Assembly: GCF_007990755.1 (NCBI RefSeq)
Contig: NZ_BJXA01000078.1
Span: forward strand, 1 to 41,655
Direction of reading: 5' to 3'
DNA: 41,655 nt
Source of the DNA: Nocardia ninae NBRC 108245
GTDB taxonomy: Bacteria > Actinomycetota > Actinomycetes > Mycobacteriales > Mycobacteriaceae
Positions 25,097 through 33,427 of this stretch are shown here, in pieces. How positions within the stretch are numbered: the first letter of the stretch is position 1; each line of letters starts with the position of its first letter. The notes under the pieces are model-generated. The model had not been told where the DNA came from, made no database searches, and was given only the letters and a program-made list of their open reading frames with translations. A program made the position numbers and the translations under genes.

Positions 25097-25927
25097 TCAG
25101 GGTAGGAACGGGCGATTCACGACGGCGGCGATGCGCTGGTAACCGGAGGCGGTGACCCGGACGAACACGTCGAGCAGCTTGGCCTCCCAGCCGATCAGCA
25201 CTCGCCCGTGGCCCTTGCGCACGCCTTCGGTGATGGTCTGTGCGGCCATCTCCGGTGTGTGCATGGCCAGCTTCGCGTCGAACATCGAGGCGGCCTTCTT
25301 GCCGTCGATGCCCTCGGCCCAGGTGGCGTTGCGCGCGACGGCGGTCTTGATGCCGCCGGGGTGCACACAGGTCACCTTGACCGGGTGCTTGCCGACCAGC
25401 ATCTCCTGGCGCAGCGACTCGGTGAACCCGCGCACCGCGAATTTGGCTGCGTTGTAAGCACTTTGGCCGGGCACCGCGATCAGCCCGAACAGGCTGGACA
25501 CGTTGACCACGTGTCCGTCGCCGGACTCCATCAGGAACGGCAGGAACGCCTTGGTGCCGTTGACGACGCCCCAGAAGTCGACGTCCATGATGCGCTCGAT
25601 GTCCTTGAACTCGGACTTGATCACCTCACCGTGGTAGGCGATGCCCGCGTTGTTGTAGACCTGATGCACCTTGCCGAAGTGGGCGTGCACCGCGTCGGCG
25701 TAGAGCAGCACGGCCTCGCGCTCGGCCACGTTGATCCGATCGGATTTCACCTCGGCGCCGAGTTGTTCGCAGCGGCGCACGGTCTCGGCCAGCCCGTCGG
25801 TGTCGATATCGGACAGCGCGAGTTTGGCACCGCGCTTGGCCAGGTTTTCGGCGAGTGCGCGACCGATACCGGAGCCTGCTCCGGTGATCACACAAACCTT
25901 GTCGACGAAGTAAGCGTCTTTGCTCAC
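25097..25927 (-). CDS. Short-chain dehydrogenase/reductase (SadH-like)
   Basis: A 276-residue SDR: cofactor motif ITGAGSGIGRALA near residue 16, NNAGIAYHG near 92, NVSSLFG with the catalytic Ser near 141, and YNAAKFAVRGFTESLR with catalytic Tyr and Lys near 156-160. A C-terminal extension (VFVRVTASGYQRIAAVVNR) is typical of the mycobacterial/nocardial acyl-chain SDRs. The GTG start overlaps the stop of the monooxygenase gene by 4 bases (GTGA), so the two are made together. It probably oxidises a long-chain or alicyclic alcohol to the ketone used by the monooxygenase, or acts on an aldehyde product. Substrate inferred from context only. Confidence 0.9.
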   Translation of the reverse strand: MSKDAYFVDKVCVITGAGSGIGRALAENLAKRGAKLALSDIDTDGLAETVRRCEQLGAEVKSDRINVAEREAVLLYADAVHAHFGKVHQVYNNAGIAYHGEVIKSEFKDIERIMDVDFWGVVNGTKAFLPFLMESGDGHVVNVSSLFGLIAVPGQSAYNAAKFAVRGFTESLRQEMLVGKHPVKVTCVHPGGIKTAVARNATWAEGIDGKKAASMFDAKLAMHTPEMAAQTITEGVRKGHGRVLIGWEAKLLDVFVRVTASGYQRIAAVVNRPFLP

Positions 25928-27459
25928 TGGGCAGCTCCCACTTTCACATCGGCTCGGGACGTTTTGGTCGTTTCATAAGCGGACAAGTCGAAATTCTTGG
26001 TGAGCCTACGGAATTCGAAGGTGAAGTCCGGCCACAGCGTGGTGTTGTTGCCGTGCTTGTCCAGGTACCAGCTGGCGCAGCCACCATTGATCCAGACGCT
26101 CTTGCTGAGTTTGCGCTGCAGGTCCACGTTGTATTCGTCCTGCACGTCGCGGCGCACCTCGACGGTTTTCAAACCGAGTCGATCGACGGTGGCCAGCGCG
26201 TCGGCCACATAGTTGAGCTGCGACTCGATCATGTACACCATCGAGGTGTGGCCGAGGCCGACATTCGGGCCGAGCAGGAAGAACATATTGGGGAAGTTGG
26301 CGATGGTCGCGCCCTTGTAGGCCTGCTGACCGATCTCGTCGAACACCTCGCTGAGCGTGCGTCCGTCGCGTCCGGAGATGGTCTCGTAGGTCGGCGAATC
26401 GGTGACGTGGAAGCCGGTCGCCACGATGAGCGCGTCGATCTCGCGCTCGGTGCCGTCCTCGGTGACGATCGAGTTCGCCCGCACCTCGGTGATGCCGTCG
26501 GTGACCACGTCCACGTTGTCGCGGCTGATCGCGGGGTAGTAGTTGTTCGAGATCAGCATGCGTTTGCAGCCGATCCGGAAGTTCGGCGTCACCTTGGCGC
26601 GCAGCTCCGGATCGCGGACCTCGTACCGCAGCTTGGCCTTGGCGAGCAGCTCGAACGCCTGCATCAGCGCGGGGAACTTGGCCAGGCCGACGACCTGGGT
26701 CTCGCGTGCGGCGTAGATGGCGGCGCGAGACAGGCGCTGGAAGCCGGGCACGTACTTGAAGGCGAGGTGTTCGGCCTTGGTGTACGGTCGGTCGATGCGG
26801 GGGAGCAGCCAGGGCGCGGTGCGCTGGTAGACGTCGAGGTGGGCGACCTTGTCCGCGATGGCGGGCACGATCTGGATGGACGAGGCGCCGGTGCCGATGA
26901 TCGCGACACGCTTGCCGGTCAGGTCGGCGTCGTGGTTCCACCGGGCGGAGTGGAAGATCTCGCCCTCGAAGTCGTTGATGCCCTTGATATCCGGCAGCGC
27001 GGGCTCGCACAGCGCGCCGATGGCGGAGACGAGGGTGTCGGCGACGAAGCTGCCCTTGGACGACTCGACTTCCCACTCGGCGGTGTCGTTGTTCCACCGT
27101 GCGCTGGTGACGTCGCAGTTGAACACGTGCTTGTCGAGGACCCGGTACTTCTCGGCGACGCCCTTGATGTACTGCTGGATCTCGCCTTGCCGGGAGAACG
27201 AGCGTGACCAGTCCGGGTTGAGTGCGAACGAGTAGGAGTACAGGTGCGAGGGCACGTCGCAGGCCGCGCCAGGGTAGGTGTTGTCGCGCCAGGTGCCGCC
27301 GACATCGTTACCGCGTTCGAGCACCAGGTAGTCGTTTCGACCCTGCTGGCTCAGGCGGATGGCTAGGCCTAGGCCCGAGAATCCGCCACCGATGATGATC
27401 GTCTTGACACGGCGGACGGGCCGGTCGCCGACAGCTTTGTCTGTAACCTTGCGACTCAT
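25924..27459 (-). CDS. Flavin monooxygenase, Baeyer-Villiger type (EthA/MymA-like)
   Basis: A 511-residue FAD/NADPH monooxygenase. FAD motif IIIGGGFSGLGLAIRL near residue 22, GGTWRDNTYPGAACDVPSHLYS near 54-75, the Baeyer-Villiger fingerprint FEGEIFHSARWNHD near 170, NADPH motif VAIIGTGASSIQIVPAIA near 187, and LIVATGFHVTDS near 345. Such enzymes insert oxygen into ketones to give esters; mycobacterial relatives are EthA and MymA. ATG at 27459 appears to be at or next to the transcription start (see promoter). It heads a leftward unit with an SDR, esterase and acyl-CoA ligase and is divergent from a TetR gene. Confidence 0.92.
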   Translation of the reverse strand: MSRKVTDKAVGDRPVRRVKTIIIGGGFSGLGLAIRLSQQGRNDYLVLERGNDVGGTWRDNTYPGAACDVPSHLYSYSFALNPDWSRSFSRQGEIQQYIKGVAEKYRVLDKHVFNCDVTSARWNNDTAEWEVESSKGSFVADTLVSAIGALCEPALPDIKGINDFEGEIFHSARWNHDADLTGKRVAIIGTGASSIQIVPAIADKVAHLDVYQRTAPWLLPRIDRPYTKAEHLAFKYVPGFQRLSRAAIYAARETQVVGLAKFPALMQAFELLAKAKLRYEVRDPELRAKVTPNFRIGCKRMLISNNYYPAISRDNVDVVTDGITEVRANSIVTEDGTEREIDALIVATGFHVTDSPTYETISGRDGRTLSEVFDEIGQQAYKGATIANFPNMFFLLGPNVGLGHTSMVYMIESQLNYVADALATVDRLGLKTVEVRRDVQDEYNVDLQRKLSKSVWINGGCASWYLDKHGNNTTLWPDFTFEFRRLTKNFDLSAYETTKTSRADVKVGAAQ

Positions 27460-27466
27460 ATAACCG

Positions 27467-27495
27467 AGCGTAGAGGCTTATTGAGCAGCAGTCAA
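27467..27495 (-). promoter_or_regulatory. Sigma70-type promoter of the monooxygenase operon
   Basis: On the - strand, TTGACT (27495-27490) and TACGCT (27472-27467) are separated by exactly 17 bases. The -10 box ends 7 bases before the ATG at 27459, so transcription should begin at or next to the start codon: a leaderless mRNA. This is inferred from base pattern only. Confidence 0.6.
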
Positions 27496-27499
27496 CAGT

Positions 27500-27516
27500 A
27501 TTGAATCACGTTCAGT
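27500..27516. promoter_or_regulatory. Probable TetR operator between divergent genes
   Basis: ATTGAATCACGTTCAGT has arms A(T/C)TGAA and TTCA(A/G)T, a 17-base palindrome with a 5-base centre. It sits just upstream of the monooxygenase -35 box and over the presumed core promoter of the TetR gene (TAAGAT at 27516-27521, 6 bases before its GTG). A second weaker TTGA-N7-TCAA lies at 27481-27495. One bound repressor could shut both directions. Confidence 0.5.
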
Positions 27517-27527
27517 AAGATGTCGGT

Positions 27528-28160
27528 GTGAGTAGCAGTCGTTCCGGTTCAGGAGAGACCAAGCGCGTCCGGCTCAGCCCGGACGAGCGCCGACTACAAC
27601 TGATCACCCTCGGTGCCGAGATGCTCGCCGAGCGGGCGCTGGAGGATATCTCCGTCGAGGACATCGCCAAGCAGGCGGGCATCTCCCGCGGCCTGCTGTT
27701 CCACTACTTCGCCTCGGTGCACGAATTCCACGAGGCGATCGCCCGGCAGGTCAGCGCCGAGTTCCTGATCGCGACCGCGCCGGACCGCAGCCTCGGACTG
27801 TTCGACATGCTCCGCGACTCGGTCGAGCGCTACGTCGACTACGTCGAGCAGAACCGGGCCGCCTACCACGCGATCCTGCGCGGTCCGTCGAGCTACAACC
27901 CCGGCATGGTCACCTACGTGAACGAATCCCGCAGCGCGATTGCCGAACTCGTACTCACCGAGATTCCGATTCCGCCGGACGATCCCGATCGACCGCGGCT
28001 GTCGCTGGCTATTCGCGGGTGGATCGCCTTCGTGGAGGAAACAATTCTCACCTGGATGAGCGAAAAGCCCATTCCACGGGCGCAACTCATCGAATTGCTG
28101 GTGGAATCGCTACCGGCGCTTGCGTTGAGCCCGGAACTTACCGCCGCATTGCGCGGTTGA
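27528..28160 (+). CDS. TetR-family transcriptional regulator
   Basis: A 210-residue repressor. The N-terminal helix-turn-helix is clear (LITLGAEMLAERALEDISVEDIAKQAGISRGLLFHYFASVHEFHEAIAR, residues about 25-75); the C-terminal ligand-binding part is helical (LFDMLRDSVERYVDYVEQNRAAYHAIL, AIRGWIAFVEETILTWMS). GTG at 27528 has no ribosome site but stands 6 bases after a -10-like TAAGAT, which fits leaderless expression. It is divergent from the Baeyer-Villiger operon across 68 bases holding a palindrome, so it very likely controls that operon and itself, with a ketone, fatty acyl or related ligand as inducer. The product of the + strand genes downstream is a less likely target because a hairpin intervenes. 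Confidence 0.88.
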   Translation: MSSSRSGSGETKRVRLSPDERRLQLITLGAEMLAERALEDISVEDIAKQAGISRGLLFHYFASVHEFHEAIARQVSAEFLIATAPDRSLGLFDMLRDSVERYVDYVEQNRAAYHAILRGPSSYNPGMVTYVNESRSAIAELVLTEIPIPPDDPDRPRLSLAIRGWIAFVEETILTWMSEKPIPRAQLIELLVESLPALALSPELTAALRG

Positions 28161-28189
28161 ACAACCCCCCGACCGGGGGCAAGTTGTTG
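28160..28189 (+). terminator. Terminator after the TetR gene
   Basis: AACAAC-CCCCC, loop GACC, GGGGG-CAA-GTTGTT: an 11-bp stem with a 3-base bulge, starting at the last base of the TGA stop codon. Confidence 0.55.
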
Positions 28190-28321
28190 TCATGCTGCAC
28201 CCAGAATTCCTGTCATGACGTCCGTCGGGTGACGAGATAGCGTTTATCCCAATGCCTTCCGAGCGCATTGCGGCGAGGTCCGCCGCCGGGTACAGGGAGT
28301 TCAGGGGGAGGGGACCCAACG

Positions 28322-28939
28322 ATGTCCTCCATCACGCAATACGCCGCATTCGCCGGGGTGATGTTGGTGGTGTCGGCGTCACCGGGGCCAGACCTCGCGG
28401 TGATCATGAGCCGGGCGTTGAGCGGCTGGGCGGCCGGAGCGGCGGCGACGCTCGGGGTGGCGGCCGGGATGTTTCTGTGGGTACTCGCGGCGGTGACCGG
28501 GGTCTCGGCCCTGCTCGCGACGTCGTCGGAGGCGTTCACCGCGGTGCGGCTGCTCGGTGCGGCGTATCTGATCTTTCTCGGAGCGCATGCGCTGGTACAG
28601 GCGCGGCGCACGGCCGGTGATGCGATGCTCGGACCTGTTGCCGCGCAGGGGTTCCGACGTGATCTGGGCCGCGGATTCGGTAGCAGCATCCTCAATCCCA
28701 AGACGGCGGTTTTCTTCGTCGCGTTGATTCCGCAGTTCATTCCGGACGGGGCGACGGTCACCGATGCGGTGGCGCTGCCGCTGGTCGCGGTGGTGGTGGT
28801 GACGGCATGGTTCCTCTTTGTCACGAGTGTTGTCACCTGGCTGCACGCGCGGTTCGCGCAGGCGCGGACGCGTCGGCGGATCGATACGGGGGTGGGCGTT
28901 GCGTTGGTGACCGTCGGAGTGGGAGTGGCCCTGCAGTAG
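28322..28939 (+). CDS. LysE/RhtB-family amino-compound exporter
   Basis: A 205-residue exporter with about six membrane helices. The family signature VVSASPGPDLAVIMSRALSGW lies near residue 14, then GVAAGMFLWVLAAVTG, RLLGAAYLIFLGAHAL near 78, GFGSSILNPKTAVFFVALIPQF near 123 and a C-terminal hydrophobic pair. Family members export amino acids and related small amines such as homoserine lactone, threonine or lysine. ATG at 28322 has GGGGAGGGG at 28305-28313. The gene lies 56 bases before the A-T-AOS synthetase on the same strand, so export of its amine product, or of a precursor, is a reasonable guess. Confidence 0.85.
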   Translation: MSSITQYAAFAGVMLVVSASPGPDLAVIMSRALSGWAAGAAATLGVAAGMFLWVLAAVTGVSALLATSSEAFTAVRLLGAAYLIFLGAHALVQARRTAGDAMLGPVAAQGFRRDLGRGFGSSILNPKTAVFFVALIPQFIPDGATVTDAVALPLVAVVVVTAWFLFVTSVVTWLHARFAQARTRRRIDTGVGVALVTVGVGVALQ

Positions 28940-28995
28940 GTAGCGCGGCGAAGGTTCGGCGCGACGATATAACGAGTGGGACAAAGCAATTGAGC

Positions 28996-31900
28996 ATGAG
29001 CGGCAATGACACCATCGGTATCGACAACAATTCGCTGCATGGCGCCTATCGGTCCGGTGCTTTCGTGGCTCGCGTGGACTGGGAGCCCCAGGTAATCGCG
29101 GTGGCGCTGCATGCGCTGCTCGATCGGGTATTCGGCGCGCGGGCCAATATTGTGATCGCGACTTCGGCGCGGCTGCGGGTGGTCGATGTATCCGGCGTCG
29201 ATGTCGAGCGGCACACGCTGGCGGATCTGGGTGCGTTGATCAAGGCTTCGCCGGTAGTGCGTGAGGTCGATATCGCGGCGGGACATCTCGTTTCCGATGT
29301 CGAATCGGCGCGGCACCTCGAGTTGATCGAGCGGTTCCGGCCGCTGACCGCGATGCACATCGGTAGCGGCGAAATCAGTGTTGCCCTACCGAAAGACGGT
29401 GATGTCGAGGTGCGCGATGTCGTCGAGGTGATGTCCGGCGCGTGGGCGCAGGGAGTTTTGGCTCGGGCGGAAGTGGTTCTGCAAGAAGCGTTTACCGGGC
29501 CGAGTTTCGAGACGCGGTTTCGTGCCGACGAGCCGGACCTGTTCGTCACCCGCTTCGTCCAAATGGCGCGCGACTACCCGTCGCGGATTGCCATCGAAAC
29601 GGCCACCAAGGCGATCTCCTACGCCGAACTGGATCGCACTGCCGACGGTATCGCCGCGGACCTCGAGCAGCGCAGCGTGCGGGCCGGCGAGACGCTGCTG
29701 CTCGTGCCCAACCGGGATGAGACGCTCGTCGCGACCTTTGTGGCGGCGCTCAAGGCCGGGATCACCGTATCGATCGCTGATCCCGAGGCTCCGACCAGCT
29801 ATATCGAGGAGTGTGCGCGGGTCGCGGGCGCCGATCATGTGGCCGATCTTGCCGGTGTGGGCATCGCAGGGGCGTTCACCGCGCTCGGTCTCGAATCCGC
29901 CGTCGAGCCCGAGCGATACGAGGCGGAACGGTTTCGGCGCGACGATTGCGCGATCATCACCTTCACCTCGGGGACCTCCGGGACGCCGAAGGCGGTGCGT
30001 GGACGGTACGGCTCGCTCACCTACTTCTTCGATTGGATGGACAGTCGATTCGGCTCGCTGCGCGGTGCCAGGTTCGGTATGTGTTCGAGCATCGGCCACG
30101 ACCCGTTGCAGCGGGACATCATGACCCCGCTCTACCTCGGCGGCACCATCGTGGTGCCCGAGCATCGTAATTCGACTGTCACCGAGGCCTTTCCGCGCTG
30201 GCTGGCTGAGCATCGGGTGCAGGTCGTGTGCGTCAATCCGGCGGCGATCCGGTTGCTCGCGGGTGCCGAAGATTCATTATCAGATCTGGATGTCGTCTTT
30301 CTCGTCGGCGCGGCACTGACCCGTGCGCAGGTGAAGACGGTGGCCCGGGTCGCGCCGGGCGCGCGGATCGTAAATCTGTACGGCTCTACGGAAACGCAGA
30401 GAGCTGTGGGCTATTTCGAGGTCGACACCAGTGCTGCCGGGTTGGCTGGGGTGCCCGAGGTCATCCCGGTCGGTCGGGGGATGAAGGACGTCGATGTTCT
30501 CGTTGTCACGCCGGGGCGGCGAGTCTGCCTGCCGATGCAGACCGGGCAGATCGTGGTGCGCAGTTCGCAAGTCGCGCTGGGCTATGCGGGGGATGCTGAG
30601 CTGACCGCTTCCAAGTTCTGTACCGGAATACCGGAGGGCAGCATGATTCCCGCTTATCTGACCGGCGACCTCGGTTATCGTTCGCCTCGCCACGGGGTGA
30701 TGTTCGGCGGTCGCGCGGATCATCAGGTCAAGATCAATGGCTACCGCATCGAGCTCGACCACATCTCGGAGAAGTGCCGCACCATGCCTGCGGTGAAGGA
30801 CGCGGCCACCATCGGGTTCGAGCTAGACGGTGCCACAGCGCTGGCGGTGTTTCTCGTTCCCGTGGACGATTCGATCCGGTTCGAGCCCATGGCCTTTCGG
30901 GCCTCGCTGGCGGCGCGGGTGCCGAAATACATGCTGCCGCAGCGGGTGCTGACGGTGACCGGTATGCCGATGACCCGCAACGGTAAGGTCGATGTCGCGG
31001 CCTTGCGTGCGATGTTGTCCGAGCCGAGGCCGAGTGGGGATGCCGCGGCCACGGGTACCGAGGCGCAAATCCGTGACTATCTGCGCTACACAACGGGACT
31101 CGATGAGCCCGACATGAATGTGCCGTTCGACGCCCTCGGCATCGACTCGCTCCGGTTCGCCGCGCTGCTCAGCAGGGTTGCCGGGCCCGGAGCGTCGCGG
31201 GCCGGTATGACCAACGCGCTCACCGCTGCCGAGCTGGTGGAAGCCCTCTTCGATACCGGAGCTCGCAAGGCTGCCGCCCCGGCGTCCAGTGCGCCGACGC
31301 CGGCGCAGCTCGATGTGCGCGCGCTGCTCGGGCCCGCCGCTGAGGTCAGCGAAACCACGATCCATTTTCGCGGTCGGCGCTTCGATCATCTGTGTTCCAA
31401 CAGCTATCTCGGCCTGAACTCACACCCGGAGATTCGTGCGGCAATGGTCGAGTTCGCCCGGAGTTCCTCGACTTTCGGCTCACACGGGTCCGGTGCGATC
31501 AATGGTTACACCCTGGTGCATCAACGATTGACCGATGCGCTGCGGTCCCTGCTGCAGTGCGAGGCCGTCACCCTGTACAGCTCCGGCTATTTGGCGAACG
31601 TCTCCGCCATTCCCGCCATCGCCGGGCCCGACGACGCGTTGTTCATCGATGAGCGATGCCATCGCTCACTGCTGGACGGCTGCCTGCTCAGCGGCGCCGC
31701 CCTGCACATCTATCGGCACAACGACCCCGACGACCTGCGCGGACAACTGCAGCGCTTCCCTACCCGCGGACGGCGAGTCATCGTGAGTGAGGCGATCTTC
31801 GGCGTCGGCGGGGACATCGCGGACCTGCCCGCGCTCGTCGACTGCGCCCGTGCCGCGGACGCGGTGCTGTTCGTCGACGAGGCATCCTCGGTGGGCCAGC

Positions 31901-32442
31901 TCGGTCCGGGTGGGCGCGGCATCGAAGCGCACTACGGGATGCCCGGAAGCATCGATGTCCGGGTCGGTTCGCTCGCCAAGGCGTTCGTCGGTGGGGGTGG
32001 GTTCGTCACCAGCTCAGGCGAGTACGCCGAGCAGCTGCACCGGCATCGCGGCGCCACGTTCTCCACCGTGATCTCGCCGATGGCGGCTGCGCTGGCCGCC
32101 GAGTCCGTCGAATTGCTGCTGCGCGAGGGAGACACGTTGATGGCACGGCTCGCGACAAACCGAACGACATGGACGACCGCGCTGCACTCGGCGGGATTCG
32201 ATACCGGTGTCTCCGCGACCGCGATTGTGCCGCTGCTGTTTCCGGATGCCGGGGATACCGCCCGCTGGTTCCATGCGGCGCTGGATGCCGACGTCTTCTT
32301 GTTGCCGCTGTCCGGCGCGTGGAGTTCGCGGCCCGGTGGTGCGTTGCGATCGACGGTAACCGCGGCACACGATCCGGAAGTGCTCATCGATGTGGCGGAT
32401 CGTCTGCGGCGAGCGGGTTCTCGCCTGGCTGCGACGGAATAG
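28996..32442 (+). CDS. Fused adenylation-carrier-alpha-oxoamine synthase (A-T-AOS) enzyme
   Basis: A 1148-residue multidomain enzyme. Residues 1-170 are an unassigned lead, perhaps a degenerate condensation-like part as in Lys2. About 180-670 is an adenylation domain: FTSGTSGTPKAVRG (from 322), HDPLQRD (368-374), NLYGSTETQRAVGYFEV (from 460), YLTGDLGYR, GRADHQVKINGYRIE (from 571), and RNGKVD with Lys664. Residues about 685-755 are a carrier domain with GIDSL, phosphopantetheine Ser718. From about 770 to the end is a PLP-dependent alpha-oxoamine synthase (AONS/serine palmitoyltransferase type): SNSYLGLNSHPEI, GSGAINGYTLVHQRL, His889 in DERCHRS, Asp961 in VDEASS and PLP-Lys995 in GSLAKAFVGGGG. 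Expected chemistry: ATP activation of an acid, tethering, then decarboxylative condensation with an amino acid to an amino ketone. TTG at 28990 is an alternative start. An SDR gene follows after 10 bases. Confidence 0.88.
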   Translation: MSGNDTIGIDNNSLHGAYRSGAFVARVDWEPQVIAVALHALLDRVFGARANIVIATSARLRVVDVSGVDVERHTLADLGALIKASPVVREVDIAAGHLVSDVESARHLELIERFRPLTAMHIGSGEISVALPKDGDVEVRDVVEVMSGAWAQGVLARAEVVLQEAFTGPSFETRFRADEPDLFVTRFVQMARDYPSRIAIETATKAISYAELDRTADGIAADLEQRSVRAGETLLLVPNRDETLVATFVAALKAGITVSIADPEAPTSYIEECARVAGADHVADLAGVGIAGAFTALGLESAVEPERYEAERFRRDDCAIITFTSGTSGTPKAVRGRYGSLTYFFDWMDSRFGSLRGARFGMCSSIGHDPLQRDIMTPLYLGGTIVVPEHRNSTVTEAFPRWLAEHRVQVVCVNPAAIRLLAGAEDSLSDLDVVFLVGAALTRAQVKTVARVAPGARIVNLYGSTETQRAVGYFEVDTSAAGLAGVPEVIPVGRGMKDVDVLVVTPGRRVCLPMQTGQIVVRSSQVALGYAGDAELTASKFCTGIPEGSMIPAYLTGDLGYRSPRHGVMFGGRADHQVKINGYRIELDHISEKCRTMPAVKDAATIGFELDGATALAVFLVPVDDSIRFEPMAFRASLAARVPKYMLPQRVLTVTGMPMTRNGKVDVAALRAMLSEPRPSGDAAATGTEAQIRDYLRYTTGLDEPDMNVPFDALGIDSLRFAALLSRVAGPGASRAGMTNALTAAELVEALFDTGARKAAAPASSAPTPAQLDVRALLGPAAEVSETTIHFRGRRFDHLCSNSYLGLNSHPEIRAAMVEFARSSSTFGSHGSGAINGYTLVHQRLTDALRSLLQCEAVTLYSSGYLANVSAIPAIAGPDDALFIDERCHRSLLDGCLLSGAALHIYRHNDPDDLRGQLQRFPTRGRRVIVSEAIFGVGGDIADLPALVDCARAADAVLFVDEASSVGQLGPGGRGIEAHYGMPGSIDVRVGSLAKAFVGGGGFVTSSGEYAEQLHRHRGATFSTVISPMAAALAAESVELLLREGDTLMARLATNRTTWTTALHSAGFDTGVSATAIVPLLFPDAGDTARWFHAALDADVFLLPLSGAWSSRPGGALRSTVTAAHDPEVLIDVADRLRRAGSRLAATE

Positions 32443-32452
32443 GTTGGGCACC

Positions 32453-33214
32453 ATGGGAAATCGTTCGGTACAAGTAGTGGTAGGTGGGACCAGAGGGATC
32501 GGCGCCGCGACCGTCGAACTACTCGCCGCCGACCCACGCAACCACGTCGTCTTCTGCGGGCGGGACCGCACCGCCGGACGCGACCTGTGCGAAAAGCTCG
32601 GCGACAACGCAGAATTCATCGCCGCCGACGTCACCCGCCCCGCCGACGTCGATTCCTTCTTCGACACCGTCGAGAAGTACGCCAGCGACTTCGCCGGTGC
32701 CTTCAACGCCGCGGGCGTCATCGGCACCGACACCATCCTGCGCGGTGCCCGCTTCCACGACTCCACCGAAGCCCAGTTCGACACCGTCTTCGACGTCAAC
32801 GTCAAAGGTCTCTGGCGCTGCCTCCGCCGCGAACTACGCATAATGTCCGCCAACACCACCGGCGCCATCGTCAACTGCTCCTCGGTAGCCGGCCTACGCG
32901 CCGCCGACAGCCTCTCCGTCTCCTACACCGCCAGCAAACACGCCGTAGTAGGCCTGACTCGCGCCTTGGCCGCCGAATACGCCCGAGACAACATCCGCAT
33001 CAACGCCGTCTGCCCCGGCGTCATCGACACCGACATGCTCGGCGGCCTCCACGACCAACTCCTCGCCCACCTGCGCACCAAAAACCCCGCCGCCCGCATC
33101 GGCACCCCCGAGGAAGTAGCCGGGGTAGTGGAATTTCTACTGTCCGAGCGAGCGTCTTACATCAGCGGAGCCGCAATCCCCATCGATGCCGGCGGGTTGT
33201 ACGGGGCCCTCTGA
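32453..33214 (+). CDS. SDR-family reductase partner of the A-T-AOS enzyme
   Basis: A 253-residue short-chain dehydrogenase. Cofactor motif VVVGGTRGIGAATVELL near residue 8, CGRDR (Arg suits NADPH), NAAGVIG near 85, NCSSVAG with catalytic Ser near 142, SYTASKHAVVGLTRAL with Tyr and Lys near 155-160, and CPGVIDTDM. It ends with the usual GAAIPIDAGG. It begins 10 bases after the synthetase stop, so co-transcription is almost certain. By analogy with ketosphinganine reductase after serine palmitoyltransferase, it probably reduces the carbonyl of the amino ketone to an amino alcohol. Its + strand is notably C-rich and G-poor compared with the synthetase gene. Confidence 0.88.
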   Translation: MGNRSVQVVVGGTRGIGAATVELLAADPRNHVVFCGRDRTAGRDLCEKLGDNAEFIAADVTRPADVDSFFDTVEKYASDFAGAFNAAGVIGTDTILRGARFHDSTEAQFDTVFDVNVKGLWRCLRRELRIMSANTTGAIVNCSSVAGLRAADSLSVSYTASKHAVVGLTRALAAEYARDNIRINAVCPGVIDTDMLGGLHDQLLAHLRTKNPAARIGTPEEVAGVVEFLLSERASYISGAAIPIDAGGLYGAL

Positions 33215-33427
33215 TGCTCAGCCGCGGCAGGCTCCGGGTCGGAGGTAACCGCGCCCGCAGCCCCGCCGCCGCTGAACTGACCTCGCAGCAACTTCGCTCC
33301 TCGCCGACGCCGGCCTCCCGAAGCCGCTACCAAGAAACGCGACCACAGGTCCTCCTTTTGTCGGACGCGGCGGCGCAACCGGACACGACAGCATCAAAAC
33401 CGTGTTGTCTACCGGAACGGAACACCG

